Shown here in pieces: positions 1-12,700 of a DNA stretch of 64,000 nt. This DNA comes from Phalacrocorax aristotelis. Lineage: Eukaryota > Chordata > Aves > Suliformes > Phalacrocoracidae. Under the pieces are notes generated by a model. It worked only from the letters and a program-made list of their open reading frames with translations, ran no database searches and had not been told where the DNA came from. Within the stretch, counting starts at the first letter, position 1. Each line of letters begins with the position of its first letter. Both the position numbers and the translations under genes were made by a program. The stretch is from NCBI RefSeq assembly GCF_949628215.1, contig NC_134311.1, positions 19,840,582-19,904,581 of the forward strand. The letters run 5' to 3'.

Positions 1-999
1 AATAATTCTCAGAACTGAACAATGAGTAGTCCCAGCCATGTCCTGCTTCCCCGTCTACATTTTATGATGCTGCAAGGTCAAATAAAGGCCTTCTGCTTTG
101 TGTGGAGCCCTAAGTAAAAAAAAACAAACAGAAGTTTGTTCACAAAAAACATGAAATATCTAAAAAAACATGACCTCAATCTTGTTACTTCTAAAATTTC
201 TTAGCCGTGTTCCTGTTAAATCTGCAGTCTTGGCTAAGTATGAAATAATTTTGGTTTTAAAACAGGCAGTTTCAAGTTTGTGTTCAATTTGAGTGAAAAT
301 TTAGACCACTTTACCTTGGTAAAGGCATTGGAAGTGTTGCAATCTGGCAGCAGATTGACCTTTTATGCAAACACTGTGTTTCTAAAACAACATTGTTCTG
401 TAATGACTGTATCATTTTAGCATGAAGCTGCATTGTGTGAGATTTCCAATCTAAAGATATCAGGCCACAAATTACCTTTGCAAAACTCTCTATCTTCTCT
501 TAACACTAAAAAAAGATGTGTGATGAGGTAAGAATAATAATCTGCTATCATAGAAAACAAGACCATTTCAACTTTTCCTTTGTAAAATTTAGTTTTATTA
601 TGTACCATAAGTGTAATTGGTTTTCAGTCCTGAAGTTTTGGGACTGATTTTATAGTGACATTTCTTTTTAAACATAGGCAGTGCTACCCCTTGAGCTATA
701 GAAGTAGCGTTTTTGCACCAGCTGAATTATTGCATACCTGGGGCAGGAGGGGGCGTGGAGAGAGGCAGCAAGCAGGCAGAGAACAGAAGGGTGTGCTTGT
801 GAAATTTGCTTACACAAATGCAGATATTGACGCTACAGATGATACAGATCAATAATGGGATATCAAACAAAAAAATAGGTGGCCTTGAGGATAGATTCAT
901 AGGAAAAAGATTTAAATTTTGAGAAGTATGGAATGCAAGTTAAGGTGCTTAAAAGATCTGTAACAAGAATTTCTGCTGACAGCCAGAAGCTGCTCAGTT

Positions 1000-1037
1000 T
1001 AAAAAAAAAAAAAAAAAAGAAAAAGAACAAAAAAAAG
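1000..1037. repeat. A-rich simple tract
   Basis: A run of 18 A followed by gaaaaagaacaaaaaaaagg. No target-site duplication or SINE body was identified, so I treat it as simple sequence. Confidence 0.75.
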
Positions 1038-4000
1038 GAAAGCATTGGTGTTTGTACCCTCAGGTATCAGCAAGGCTGGGTTGTTGATGCATGGTGGCAA
1101 ACTCAATCCTATGATATACCAGTTAAATTACTTCCAGTAGAGACTGGAAAGACTGTATAAAGAGTGGTGAGATCTGATCTGGAACGTTCTATGTAGTTCT
1201 TACATCTTATGCTTGAAAAGGTACCATTTAAATTGGCAAAAAGAAAGATGTAGAAAAGGGTCAGAGAAATGGGCAGCTTACTTGGAGAAGTGTCCTGTTC
1301 AACAAAATCAAAATCGGAATTTGATTTCTCTTTACAAGTGCTGGAGAAAGCAAGTAAGAATGGGAGTAATGACTGTTTACACATAGGGACAAAACTGAAA
1401 CAACAACAGATTAATATAAACCACTCGTGGCTATATTAGGCCAGAAATTAGACTATGAGGTGTCTAACAGATAAGAGGATTGTAGGTTCTGAAGAAACAA
1501 TAAGGTGTAAGGTTACTGCCAAACTACTTTGAAAATGGAGCTTTACAATGTTCAAGTTATGGTTGTATATTGAAATGTATGACTGTACAGGGAAACCTAT
1601 TAAAACCAGGATTATTACATTAGGATTGTATCCAAAGGAAAGCCAAAAAATTTACTTTTAATTGGCCCAGTTAATACAGCTGCATTAATTCTATAGCTAG
1701 CTTTAGTTATCTCTGCACAAAACTGATGTTTTGTCTGGCTGCCAGCAGTAGCAGAGGTTTGGATTAGATGATGAGGAAAATGCTGTTTAGTTCTGTGTAA
1801 GAGGATACTGCTTGACTTGGTCAGTCTGTTTTGGAATCCCCAGTGAACCAAGCATTTGTGGAGCCACACAAGTACTGGCTGCGTTACTGAATATTTCACA
1901 GTCTCCTTAATATAGGCCTGGGACTGAAAGGATAGCACGTTAATCATGCTGACCTGGTAGTTGCTGGCCTTTCTATTGGAACTGATAGCAGGGATGCTGC
2001 ATGTGTTACTGATGTGTCTTTGTTATGGAAGCATCTCTGGTGGAAACAGAATTGAGGTCATCAACTTGTTTCATGTAAGTGGCTAGAGCAATTGTCAGAT
2101 GGCAGCAGCAGTGGGATGTTACTGACCCAAATTGTGTTCAGACTGCTGACCCTGGAGAGGGTAAGTCTGAGCTGTCTTTCGTATACAGCAAGCCAGTTTA
2201 AATGTTCATTCTTCTTTAATTAATGAAATTCTTCTTGGACAGATTGGATAGATGTCTTGCCCAGTAGACAAAGGGTTAATGTTAGATTGGCACAGAGCAT
2301 AAAAAAATCAAGCCGCCTCTATATTCAGGCACAGCTGGTGTGGGTGGTTTTTTCAGTTGTTTTCATTTGGTTTGCACCTATAGGAGGACTTTGTTGAAAT
2401 ATGGCTTTTAATATAATCCTGAACTTACAGAACAACTGGTTTATTGCCCCCACTAGAGAATTTTGTTCATTGCTTATGACCCTGTCAGCAACACTATGTA
2501 ATTGTTGCAGTGGAAACCATATTTGCATTTTTAATGTAACTCCATGTCCATAGTTGCAACAAAATAAATGTTTACCTTGACCTATTAAATATTTTCTCTA
2601 TGCCACCTGAACTCAGAGTCACTTCAGATTATTTCCCTGGAGAGTGGGAAAGGAGATCCAACTAAAATTTAGTTACTGTTCTTCTCAAATTAAATTGGGT
2701 GAAGCGAATAAGCTTGAAGTTGAACAGATCAATAGGTCTGTTACTTTAGACCAATGTCTGTAATCAAGCAGAGTGCTTTCAATACATTTTTCTCAGGCTT
2801 GTTGGAGATCTAATTTAATTAGATATTCACTGTGCTCAGTTAACAGATTGAGCCACTTTCTAGAACAGTGGCTAAGAAACAACTTGCATATGGAGTTTGT
2901 TTCTCATGGGTCATTAGTAAATGAGGTAATCACTTATTTCTGGAAGGTGCCTGCAGTGTAGCAACTAATTTCATAACGCAGAGGTTTATTTTACCTCTGT
3001 ATGATATTGCCATATTAAAAATAAAATCTATTTAAGCCTGGGCCAGTCAACACTCTAGAAACTGCGTACACATAGCTCGTCATAATCCTAAATCCAGTAA
3101 TAAAGAAAACATGCTGGAGAACTTCTGTACCAGTTCATGGGATTAATATTATTATTATATGAGAATAAGGTTGTAATCAGGACAACACTATTTACACTGC
3201 TATATGTTGTCACAGTCTTAAGTAGTAGGAGAAAAAGTAATATTTGTGTTCTTGCACAAAGTCTCTTGTATCCACCAGGGGAGTCAGATGAGCAGCACTG
3301 ATACAGCATATGAACTCCCATCAAGACTGCAAAGTAAAAGTTGTGGGGTTTTTAATTACTGCTCATGAAAATTGCCAGATTGTGCCTCAGCACAGTCCCA
3401 AGCAGACTGTTGGTGTAAGAAGCAGTTGCTGTTGGCAGTGTTCAGGCTTCTCTGAGGCTGTGCTGAAGAGCTAAGTCTAAAGTGAAAAGGCAGTTCCAGC
3501 TCTGGAGTTCCGTTAAGTCTGTTCTCTGCGTAAGCCATATGTCAACTTGTTCAGTTGATCAAATGCTTTTAGTTGTGAGGATTATTCTGTATCTGCTCCA
3601 AACTCAGCTGAATTCACTAAACTGACCAAAACAAAACTAGATTTACCATTTTAGCTGTCCTTGACTTAAGACCTTCATGAAAACATAATCCGCAGAGGAG
3701 TAGAAAAATGCCATTTTAATGCATGATCCCTCCAGCTGACCAGATTGTCCCTGCTCCAAGAAACTTCATTTTAGCATGAGGGCTCTCCCAAAATACTTTG
3801 TTCTTGCAAGGATTTGAAACCTACCCAAACCACAGCAGAAGTCAGATCCTTGGCCTCGCAGGCATTCTTGAGCCCACTCTGTTCTCAGATGACACAAAGC
3901 TGGCAAAAGCTGCTCGGCTGTCCTTGTTTTGTCATCATTTGTATTGGGATCAGAAGGTATTGTTCCAGATTGCAGAGAACACTGATGAATTTTAGGCCTA

Positions 4001-7000
4001 TAGAGATTATTGTCAGCTTGCACAGCTTAAAGTGATCCTTGAACTGTTCTGTCCTCTTGTCTCTTGGTACACACCAGAAACCTGAGGTAGCAGCCAAAAG
4101 CTATTTCCACTCTCCACCTCCTTCAGTTGTGTGGTATTTGCTTATGCAGCAGTATCTCTGATTAGCTGTTAACAAACGAGAGCTTTGCTTCTGTTTCCAA
4201 GCTTGTATGCAAATGCTCAGTGATTAATCTGAAATTAAATGAGAAAAAGCCTGAGACAGGCTTACTGCCCTTGCTTGTTTGTTTCTGTTGTGTGCTAGCC
4301 TGGATCAGAACACTTCAGTTGTGCTTGGAGGTTTTAGGGAATCCTCCCCTCACTTCCCATGTCATGTCCTGCCACATCTTTGGTTTTCCTTGCTTTACAT
4401 CCTCTAGAGAGGTACAGCATGCAGATCTTTCTGCGCAGAGCTCTGCATGAGGGACTTTTGTCTGAAAGGAGTCAAAAACAGAGGAGCGCTTGCTTGGAGC
4501 ACATTTGTATCACCCAATGCACTGTAGCCTATCCTGCTACTTAAAAAGGCCATAGGTATAAACCCGTTCTCCCATAGCTTGTTTTGCCTGTGTGTTCCCT
4601 TTCTCTGTTCCTCAAAATAATTAATCAAACTGCACGTTAATTTTCAGATCTGCCAGAGGAGTAGCATTCCTAGTAGCAGTTAAGTTCTTACATATTTCTT
4701 GAAAGCAGACGTCTTTGCAGAGGAGGGATATTCTGTAAATGCCTCCTTTGAACAGATGAGTGCAGGTCTAAGCTCATTCAGCTTCAGAGAATTCATTAAG
4801 GAGATAGCCCATATAAATACCAGGAACGGCTTCTTTACCATACTCAGTCAACCACAGCAGACAACCTGTAGGAAATCAGACCTTGTTAGCTCTGGTGCTC
4901 ACAATTTAAGAGGGTCTGAAAATTATCTGGCTGAAAATAATCACCACTAGGCCTGATTGAAAGGTTAGGGGTGCTTTAGGCAGGGAAGGGCCCTCACCAC
5001 TCAGAGCAGCTTGAGCTGGTATTTCATTTTCCATCTTCCTCTCCACAGATTTGCAGTGTGCATGAATAAGTTAGAAGGTGGGAGAGGTGTACTCACTTCC
5101 TGTGGTTTGTTGTGCTGCACCTTCCTCTATATAACGGGAAAAAACCAAAGTGGTATTAAAATGCTAGGGGGAAAATGTTATTACTTGAAGGCTTCAAAGA
5201 TAGTGCATGATGAAACAGGTCGTAAGTAGGGTAGAAAGAAAAGAATCACAGGCATGCCCCTTGTTAGAAACTGGTTTAGGAGCAAAAGCAGCAGCTATCC
5301 TTTGAATGTGGAAATCAGTGACAGCAACAGGCAGTCTGTAGCTGTGTTTTTTTATTTAGGGTCTATTAACAAATCATGTAGTTGTGAGTATGCATGTGTA
5401 AAACACAAAGAGGAGAAACATGTTTCTTAGATTCATGCTTATAGATAATGAGCATACGTCACCGAAGTATTTTCTATAACCAACTATGCATTTTTGCAAA
5501 CATGTCCATAATGCCTGTTCATCACTTATGAAGTCTTTCATAAATCCAACGTTACTGTAGTATGTGAGCCCCTTTTCTCTTCTACTCTTGCTGTCTTTTT
5601 ATTAATTTCTTAAGGCACCCATGAGAGAGTATGGTTTATTTTTCCCTATTTCCTACCCCAATTCTTAGCATTCACAGGAAAAAATTAGAAATGCAGCTAA
5701 ACAGTTGGTTGATACTGCTAAACAGCTAATATAAATAAATAAAATTTCCAGTTATTTAAGTTTATTTTAATAACTTGAGAATATCTTTTTGCACCTGACT
5801 AGACTAGCCATTGATCTGAAGTCTAATGGCTCTGTTGCCTTGTGTCTCACTTAATGTCCCTGCTCCTGTTCTTTCCAGCACTTCTTTACTTCTGTAATTC
5901 TTTGGACTTCCTCCAGCTGTTTAGATCTTTGTTCTTTCCTTTTTTTAATTGTGGATTTCCGAGGTGTTTCCCTGGATTTCTCCTTTTTTCCTCTGCTCTT
6001 GCTGCATCCTTTTTTTTTCTGACCATATAATTAGATCTGCCCGTTGGCCACTTTCTGTCTCAGTTTAGAGTTTTAGGATTTTATAGCAATTTTTATATCC
6101 TTCTGGGTGTTTCTGTCTTTAAGCTAGTATGATGCAAGGGCTGAAGAAATCTTTCTTCACATCCTTTCTTATTATTCCCCCCCAACTAACAAATACCCAC
6201 TTTCCTGTCTTTCAGTGGAGCTTCTTTGGGTTTGTTTCTTTACTTGTCTTCACCCATGGGATTTTTCCAATTTTGTCATCCATTTCCTGCAAGATCTGCC
6301 CTTCCTCTCTCTGCAATTTCCAAGTGTTTATTGTGTCTCATATGCAGTACAGCAATTACCTTCAGTCTAATAATAAATGTAACCTTCAGAATAATTTCTA
6401 GTACATTTGTAATGACACTTAAGACTGGCAGAATTATTGAGCAGGGCAGTCAGACCCTTTTTAATCATACTGTTTGTCTTTTCATAACTCATGAATTCAC
6501 CAATCCAGAGAAGAAACTGGCTCTTCTGAACTCTTTTTTTTCTTGATTCCTGTTCTTTGGTCTTCCTTTATTTTTCCTGTGGAATTACTACCACTGTGGA
6601 AAAGTACTTTCTGATGAGATGGTGCATACTGCTGTATTTACAGTGGAGGTTTTGGTGACCAGAAATAGTTACCTAAGCCATCTCTGGGCAGTCTGGGGTG
6701 GGCAACCCAGTCATGAGATTCTGGCTTGGTGAATGTGTGAATTGTGAGATTGATAATTTTACGGGCCGGACAAACTTGCCCTGTTATCCTGCTCAGAATT
6801 ACCATCCAGTATTCAGTGTTGCTAAAGTTAGTGTAGTTATTTATAGGAATTAATTCAGCATGTAATTTGTCAAATGAAGGCCTGAATCAGTAAATGCATC
6901 AAGAAGCATGAATAAGCAGTTTCTTTAAGTGGTGGTTGCTTCCATGATACAGTATTAAAGCAGTGACTTGCATAGATTGATAACTGTGCTGTGCTCTGAG

Positions 7001-8744
7001 TTTTGTTTTATAAATGCTTTCCTGAGCAGAGCTTTGTCTGGCTACTCTTTTAGCTGTGTTCATTTTTCTTTCTGTTTCTTAACATTGCTTTACAGATCCT
7101 TAAGAATAATCGGCTTTGTAATCATGGCCAATGGTCGCTGCTCAGTAATAAAGCACAGACTGAAGGAAGGCTATCTGCGCTGAAGTTTTATATAATATTG
7201 TCTTTACATAGGGTAGTTTTAAACTTTGGAGTCAACGAATGCTTAGCATTTTAAGGAACTTTAAGACTCTGTTTCCTCGTTGCCCTTAAACTTAGAATGT
7301 TACTTGCTTTTGGAGTGAGATCTTCCAGGACTAGCTTGTGGGCATAGGTGAATATTTTAGCAATTCTTCAGTCAGACGTTGAGGCAGGGATTTAATTTTG
7401 TGAAGAATACATCCCTAGTGGTTTTCCTGTTCATTTGCTTTTAAACGATGCTATAACTTAAGCACTTGGGGAATTTAGTCTGGAACAGCCCAGGTTAAAA
7501 GAAATAGTAATAAATGTGGTTTTGATTTAATTAAGTTTTGAGGTTGTTTTTTGTTTTCTTCAGTGTTAACGCCGCAGTACAAATCCTATCTGCACTGGCT
7601 TTCCACATCTGCAAGCAAAAACATGCCTACATGGTTTGTTTCAGTTTTACACATATCAGCAGGCTGAAATGATTGGTTTGCATCAGTAGTGCACTTCTGT
7701 CCTTAAGGTTTGCATTAGTGCAGCTGTACCCATGTTGAAATTACATATGTGTCTATGAACAAAGGAGGCCTCAGCTGCAAATATGTAGAAGATACATGCT
7801 ATGAATGTGCACTTTATACACTCTGCGCAGTTAACTTTATGATGTAATTACAGTTAAGATGTATAATTCTAGGGCAAGCACCCATATCCATTTTTCAGCA
7901 TGTTACTTTTAAACACTGGGGATTTGATTTGAGGTTTTGTGTACTTCATTTTTTTTTTCTTTTTTTACAGAGATACACTGTTAGAGTTGTTTGGCTTCAT
8001 TTTCTTTAAGGTGTAGCACTCCTCCATGACTGAACTGGGTAGTTATGGGTGCAATTAGCCTTTATGTGCTTTTATTGTTGCCCCCTACAGCTTTTTATTA
8101 GTAACATGCTCTGTTCTGTAAAACACACTTTTTTGTTTTTCTTTCTAGTAGTTTACACATACCTAAAAATTCTATTATTTTGACAGTAAGTCATCAGGCA
8201 GCCTGACCTTCAGTTTGCATATGACTGAGAGAGAGGCAGGGGTACTCTTCAGAGAAGTAGAAGCAGACTGTAGGGGATCATAGGAGGCGTAAGATACTGC
8301 ATTGGTGACTGGAGTTGCAGCTTGAACTCTGCCCTCAGTGCAGTAAGTTGAAGAAGTCTGCATATGTTGTGCAGAAAACATGCTGACTGCTGCTTTTTCA
8401 AGCAGAGGTTGCTAAAACACTGACCACTCAATTGGTGAGCCTATAGCTGAAGAAAGCCTAAGCTTTAATGAAACTTAAATTTTGAAAATTTTTGACTAAA
8501 GGATTTCAGCTTGCTTAATCTGTTCTTTGTGTCAATCCCACCTTGTTTTAGAGAGTAGGAATCAGAGTTGCATTTCATGCTACAGGGGGATATAAAATGG
8601 ACTGAACTTTTATTTCACTGGACTTTTGGTAAAATTCCACCAGTTCTGTTTTGCAGATGGCCTGTTCCAACAAAATCAGCAGAAACTTCCATATTAAAGT
8701 AAATGCTCTATATTCAGGGAAATTTCCTCTTCAGGTGGTTTCTT

Positions 8745-8787
8745 CCCCCTTCTCTCATCTCACATTCCCCCTTCTCTCATTCACATT
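8745..8787 (+). repeat. Two-copy tandem duplication, 21-22 bp
   Basis: The unit cccccttctctcat(ct)cacatt... occurs twice back to back (8745-8766 and 8767-8787) with one small indel. It is a local duplication in intronic pyrimidine-rich sequence. Confidence 0.8.
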
Positions 8788-9615
8788 CCTTGTTTAAGAT
8801 TCTGTGGGGAAAATGAGCTCTGTCACTTTACCTATTGGCATAATTGTTGTGTTATTCCTTGTCTGTTAAGAATTATTTCAAGGTAAACACTATAATCTTC
8901 AGCTCAGCTATAGTTTGGCTCCTGCAGACTTTTTTTTTTTACCCTTTAGTCCTGAAAATCTTTTGACATCAGTTCTACAAGTATCTGATGTATTCTGGGG
9001 ACGATGGAGTGTTTGCAGTGTATGTTTACAGAGAGCTTCTGCAGACTGTTGGTTGGCTGCTTTGCTGGTATTTTCTTGCCTGTACATTACTCATTACACG
9101 GTACCTTTACTTAACTGTAGTTTTGAAAGCATGATTAACATTTGAATTTCTTTGACCTTCAAGTATGACAAAGTCATCCTATGATATATTTGTATCAAGA
9201 GTTTTTTTCAACACTGGAGCTTTCCATTAACAGCAGGTTCTTCGTTTGATTTGTTTAGGCATCATAATCTTAGGCTGGAGCAGTAGCTTCACCCCAGACA
9301 GAATAATTTCTATACATATAGTACAACTGCACTGAAGGGGTTATATAAAACAAGCTGAAACTTTGAGTAATTGCTCTACAGTATTACATTTGCATATTTC
9401 CATATTGCAAATAGTTCAAAAAACTGACAAAAATGGAATTTTAAAACAACCTCCATTCATCTGGTCCCCAGATGAAAAATTTGTGGCCACCGCAGGACAA
9501 AATACGACTTCTATGCTCAAGCCAGAGGCAATTAGGCTTGGCTAGACAATGAGAAAATCTCCAAGCTATTTAAACTCTGAAAGTGAAAAAAACAGAATGT
9601 TGTGTTTTATTGTAG

Positions 9616-9762
9616 GTTCGAGAGCTGCAAACACGTTTGCAAAGTGTGCAGGCAACAGGCCCATCCAGCCCAAGTCGTCTCACTTCTGCCAATCGACCCA
9701 TTAACCCCAGCACGGGAGAGCTGAGCACAAGCAGCAGTAGCAATGACATTCCCATAGCCAAG
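9616..9762 (+). CDS. MCC: MCC exon a (first in window), 49 codons
   Basis: Acceptor tgtag precedes 9616 and donor gtgagc follows 9762. The exon is 147 nt and phase 0 at both ends. It encodes the end of a coiled coil (VRELQTRLQSVQ) and then a Pro/Ser/Thr-rich linker ending NDIPIAK. In human MCC this stretch is preceded by an Arg-rich helix (...ERDRLRRR); I could not find that upstream exon between 1 and 9615, so it probably lies before the window. Confidence 0.96.
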
Positions 9763-12700
9763 GTGAGCTACTGTGTGTTGCAGTAATGCTTCTCATTATC
9801 TGGGAGAAGCACGCTTCTTTTTGCACAGCTGCTGTGCGGGCATGTGATTTACTGGGAGAAACCTGGAATCCCCAGAGAGTTTTCTGGGATCCTAAGCCAG
9901 TCAATGAACTTGAGCTGCAGAAAGGAATTAAGCGCTAATCTTTGTAATTCCCTGTTACAACACAGGTGTCAGTTTTACAGTAGTTCACTTCAGGTTTGCA
10001 AGTGTAGCTAGTGAGCAAATGCATTTTCTGTAATCTTTATGGTGTGTGTGTTCCTGTGTAACTGTGCAGCATTCTGACTTACAGATTGCTGAAAGAGTGA
10101 AGTTGTCAAAGACAAGATCAGAGTCTTCATCATCTGATAGACCTGTCTTAGGATCAGAAATCAGCAGCATAGGGGTAAGGACTAATAATTATGTGCATGC
10201 ATGATACCTTCTGAAGATGACCTGTGTTCCTTTAAAAACAGCATTGTTTTCTTGCTAGATAAATGTATGAGCTAACTGAAAGTATTTTATAAGTCACTTT
10301 GAGAAAAATATTTCAGCAGAGAATATTTCACCCAGTATGAAGATCTCATTTTCTCATAAGCGGTGGCTAGAAGTCATTCTCGGAGTGACTTCAAGAGAAC
10401 AATTTTGGAGTCAATTCCTCCAAAATATTATTCTTCAAGAAAAGACTATTCGGTCGCATTTCACAACTTCCAATCAACAGAGAACTGGATTCTGCTTTGT
10501 AATGCCAATGTAAATCAGTAACACTGTCGCTACTCTGTGTTAATATTTGTCTCACTGAAGAACTTAGCTCTAACTTTTTGCCAGGCTTTCAAGAAAGTAG
10601 GTAACTTGTATATTAGGCTTTTCAAATGTATCATGAAGTAGTGGGCTTCACCCTTTGTCTAGTAAAATTTTAAATCAAAATAGCTACTTAAAGTGGAAAC
10701 TTGTAAATGTTCTATTCAATGCAAAAATCATGGTAGATGCTGAATGATGAATGCCTTGAAGTGAATACGTGCAAGTAAATGCAGCTGTCAATGCAGACTG
10801 CCTGTGGGAGGAAACCGGTGGTTATCTATTCACAATAATCTATTGACTGCCCTGTGCAGGTGTCTAGTACTGTGGCTGAACATTTGGCACATTCCCTCCA
10901 AGACTGCTCAAACATCCAGGAAATCTTCCAGACTCTTTATTCACATGGATCTGCTATCTCTGAAAGTAAAATCCGAGAGTTTGAAGTGGAGACAGAGAGA
11001 TTAAATAGGTACGGTGAAACATTAGATATGCTCAAATAGGTTGTCTGCTATTAGCTTTGTTAAAACTGCTACTTTTTTATCCTTTTTGACAATTGCTTAG
11101 TTCATTCCCAGCTCAACTGTGGCAGCTGCAGATAAACATGGAACGTAGTTGATGAAGAGAAGATTGAATCGTATGCTAAAGATTCTTTCTGTTCGTATGA
11201 CAGTTTGGTCATGCATTATTAAATCAGCATGGCACTTTCATCTGGAACAATTTGCACTGTAGTGTCCTGGCCAAGTAGGCATGGCATCTTTTTTCATAAG
11301 ACACATCACTGCTAGGAATAGGATTCCCATAACTTATTCCCCTCATTCTGGAATTAGCTTGCTTTGTTTTGTCATGAAGAAATGAAGAAACAGAATTATA
11401 GCATGAACTGTATCAACTAACGGACTGATGTATGGTGGAGTGGCATATATACCAGTAAGCAGAATTTTCTCTGCAGAGGAAAGATTGTAGCTTTCTGGTT
11501 GCTGTTAAAATACCACTGGTGTTATCCTTCAATAAGCTCTATCAAAACCAATGCTTCACATCCTCTTTGGCACATAAAATCAAAACTGTGGATCAGGAAC
11601 ATGAGAATCATGTCTCAGCATGTTTCCTTCCAAGTTCTCTCTTCCGCACAGCTATCTCAGATTTAGTCTGATCAGAACAATATCTCTTTTATTTGTAGTT
11701 CATGTTTTTGTAGTGCTGCAAAATGTGATCCTTTGGGGTTTTTGTTTGGTTTTTTTTTTCTGTGCGCTGCACAATTATGCTTTGACAACACAGTTCCTTA
11801 TAGGAGGTGTCAAAGAAAATACAGGAGTTGAAGCATCTGAGCGTTCTAGCAGCTAGGAAAATATGAGCTTTATTCTGATGAGTGAATAAATGGTGTACTA
11901 GCCCTTCTCCTTCTTGTGTTTGTTAAGAAGTCAGTGATTTTAGAGTTCTGGATGGCACTGATTTCTTCGTAAGCCACCTGTACAAATTTTTAAATCATTT
12001 GCCTGTCTGTTTTCGCTGTATGTCCAATTCTTATGATTAGGCATAGTACATTGATATGTAGCGCAGTTATCACCAGTGAGAATAAACAGTAATACTGATA
12101 TAATGAAGCCTCATTTCAGATTCAGAGTAAACCTCATTGAGACGAATGTCACGGTTCAATTCTGATATAGGCTTCCATTTGACTGTTGCCAGAACTTCTG
12201 GAGATTTCATTGTGTCATTGAAACTTCGTTTGTATTTTGGAAGTTACTTCTCTAATCACAACCAAAATATTACTTCAAGTGAAACAGTTATTCTGGAGGT
12301 TCCAAAGAAAGGGGGTATTTATGCAGCTGCATGATCCCTACACACACCCACATATTGGACTAATGAGTATGCCTTACTTAAAAGAAGAAGCAAATGTGAC
12401 AGCAGGAGGTGAGGAATGGAGGCGGAAAATTATGCAAGAGGTTAATATGAAACTGTCCTACACAGTCTTGTGGCTACAAAATAAGGGTACAGCTTTCCGC
12501 TTGCTGCTGGTACACAGGGTTATGATTACAGTTTATGGGAAGGAGAGGAGAATAAGAGGCTGTCCTAAGAGAAATTACTGTCAGCTTGGCTATTGATATG
12601 GGAGACAGGACTGATAGATTTTGGCATCTTTATTAAAGACCTGCGTACACCAAATGGTATTTGTTGTTTTAAATTATGATTGTTCTAGAGTTTTCAGGAT

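Larger units (their letters stand above)
1..9615 (+). other. MCC intron (3' part), no gene seen
   Basis: AT-rich intronic sequence. It holds an A-rich simple tract (about 1000-1037), a pyrimidine-rich stretch on the + strand (about 5840-6560), and a small tandem duplication (8745-8787). The longest open frame, 110 codons at 1615-1947 on the - strand, has no family features. I see no exon, RNA gene or recent transposon in it. Confidence 0.7.

Noticed and set aside
1615..1947. 110-codon open frame on the - strand in the first MCC intron
   Set aside because: No family features, composition like random intron translation, and no splice or start context that would support a gene.
3885..3910. cagatgacacaaagctgg, which looks like the FADDTKL region of a CR1 reverse transcriptase
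   Set aside because: Only about 16-18 bases fit and the surrounding frame does not follow CR1. It could be a very old fragment, but I cannot support it.
5840..6560. Pyrimidine-rich + strand stretch with open frames of 90-106 codons
   Set aside because: Phe/Leu/Ser-rich translation is what T- and C-rich DNA gives in any frame; no gene evidence.
1..9615. Search for the preceding MCC exon (Arg-rich helix before VRELQ)
   Set aside because: Not found; the exon most likely lies upstream of the window.
12237..12596. 119-codon open frame on the + strand in intron c-d
   Set aside because: No domain or conservation signal visible; no matching splice phase to join MCC.
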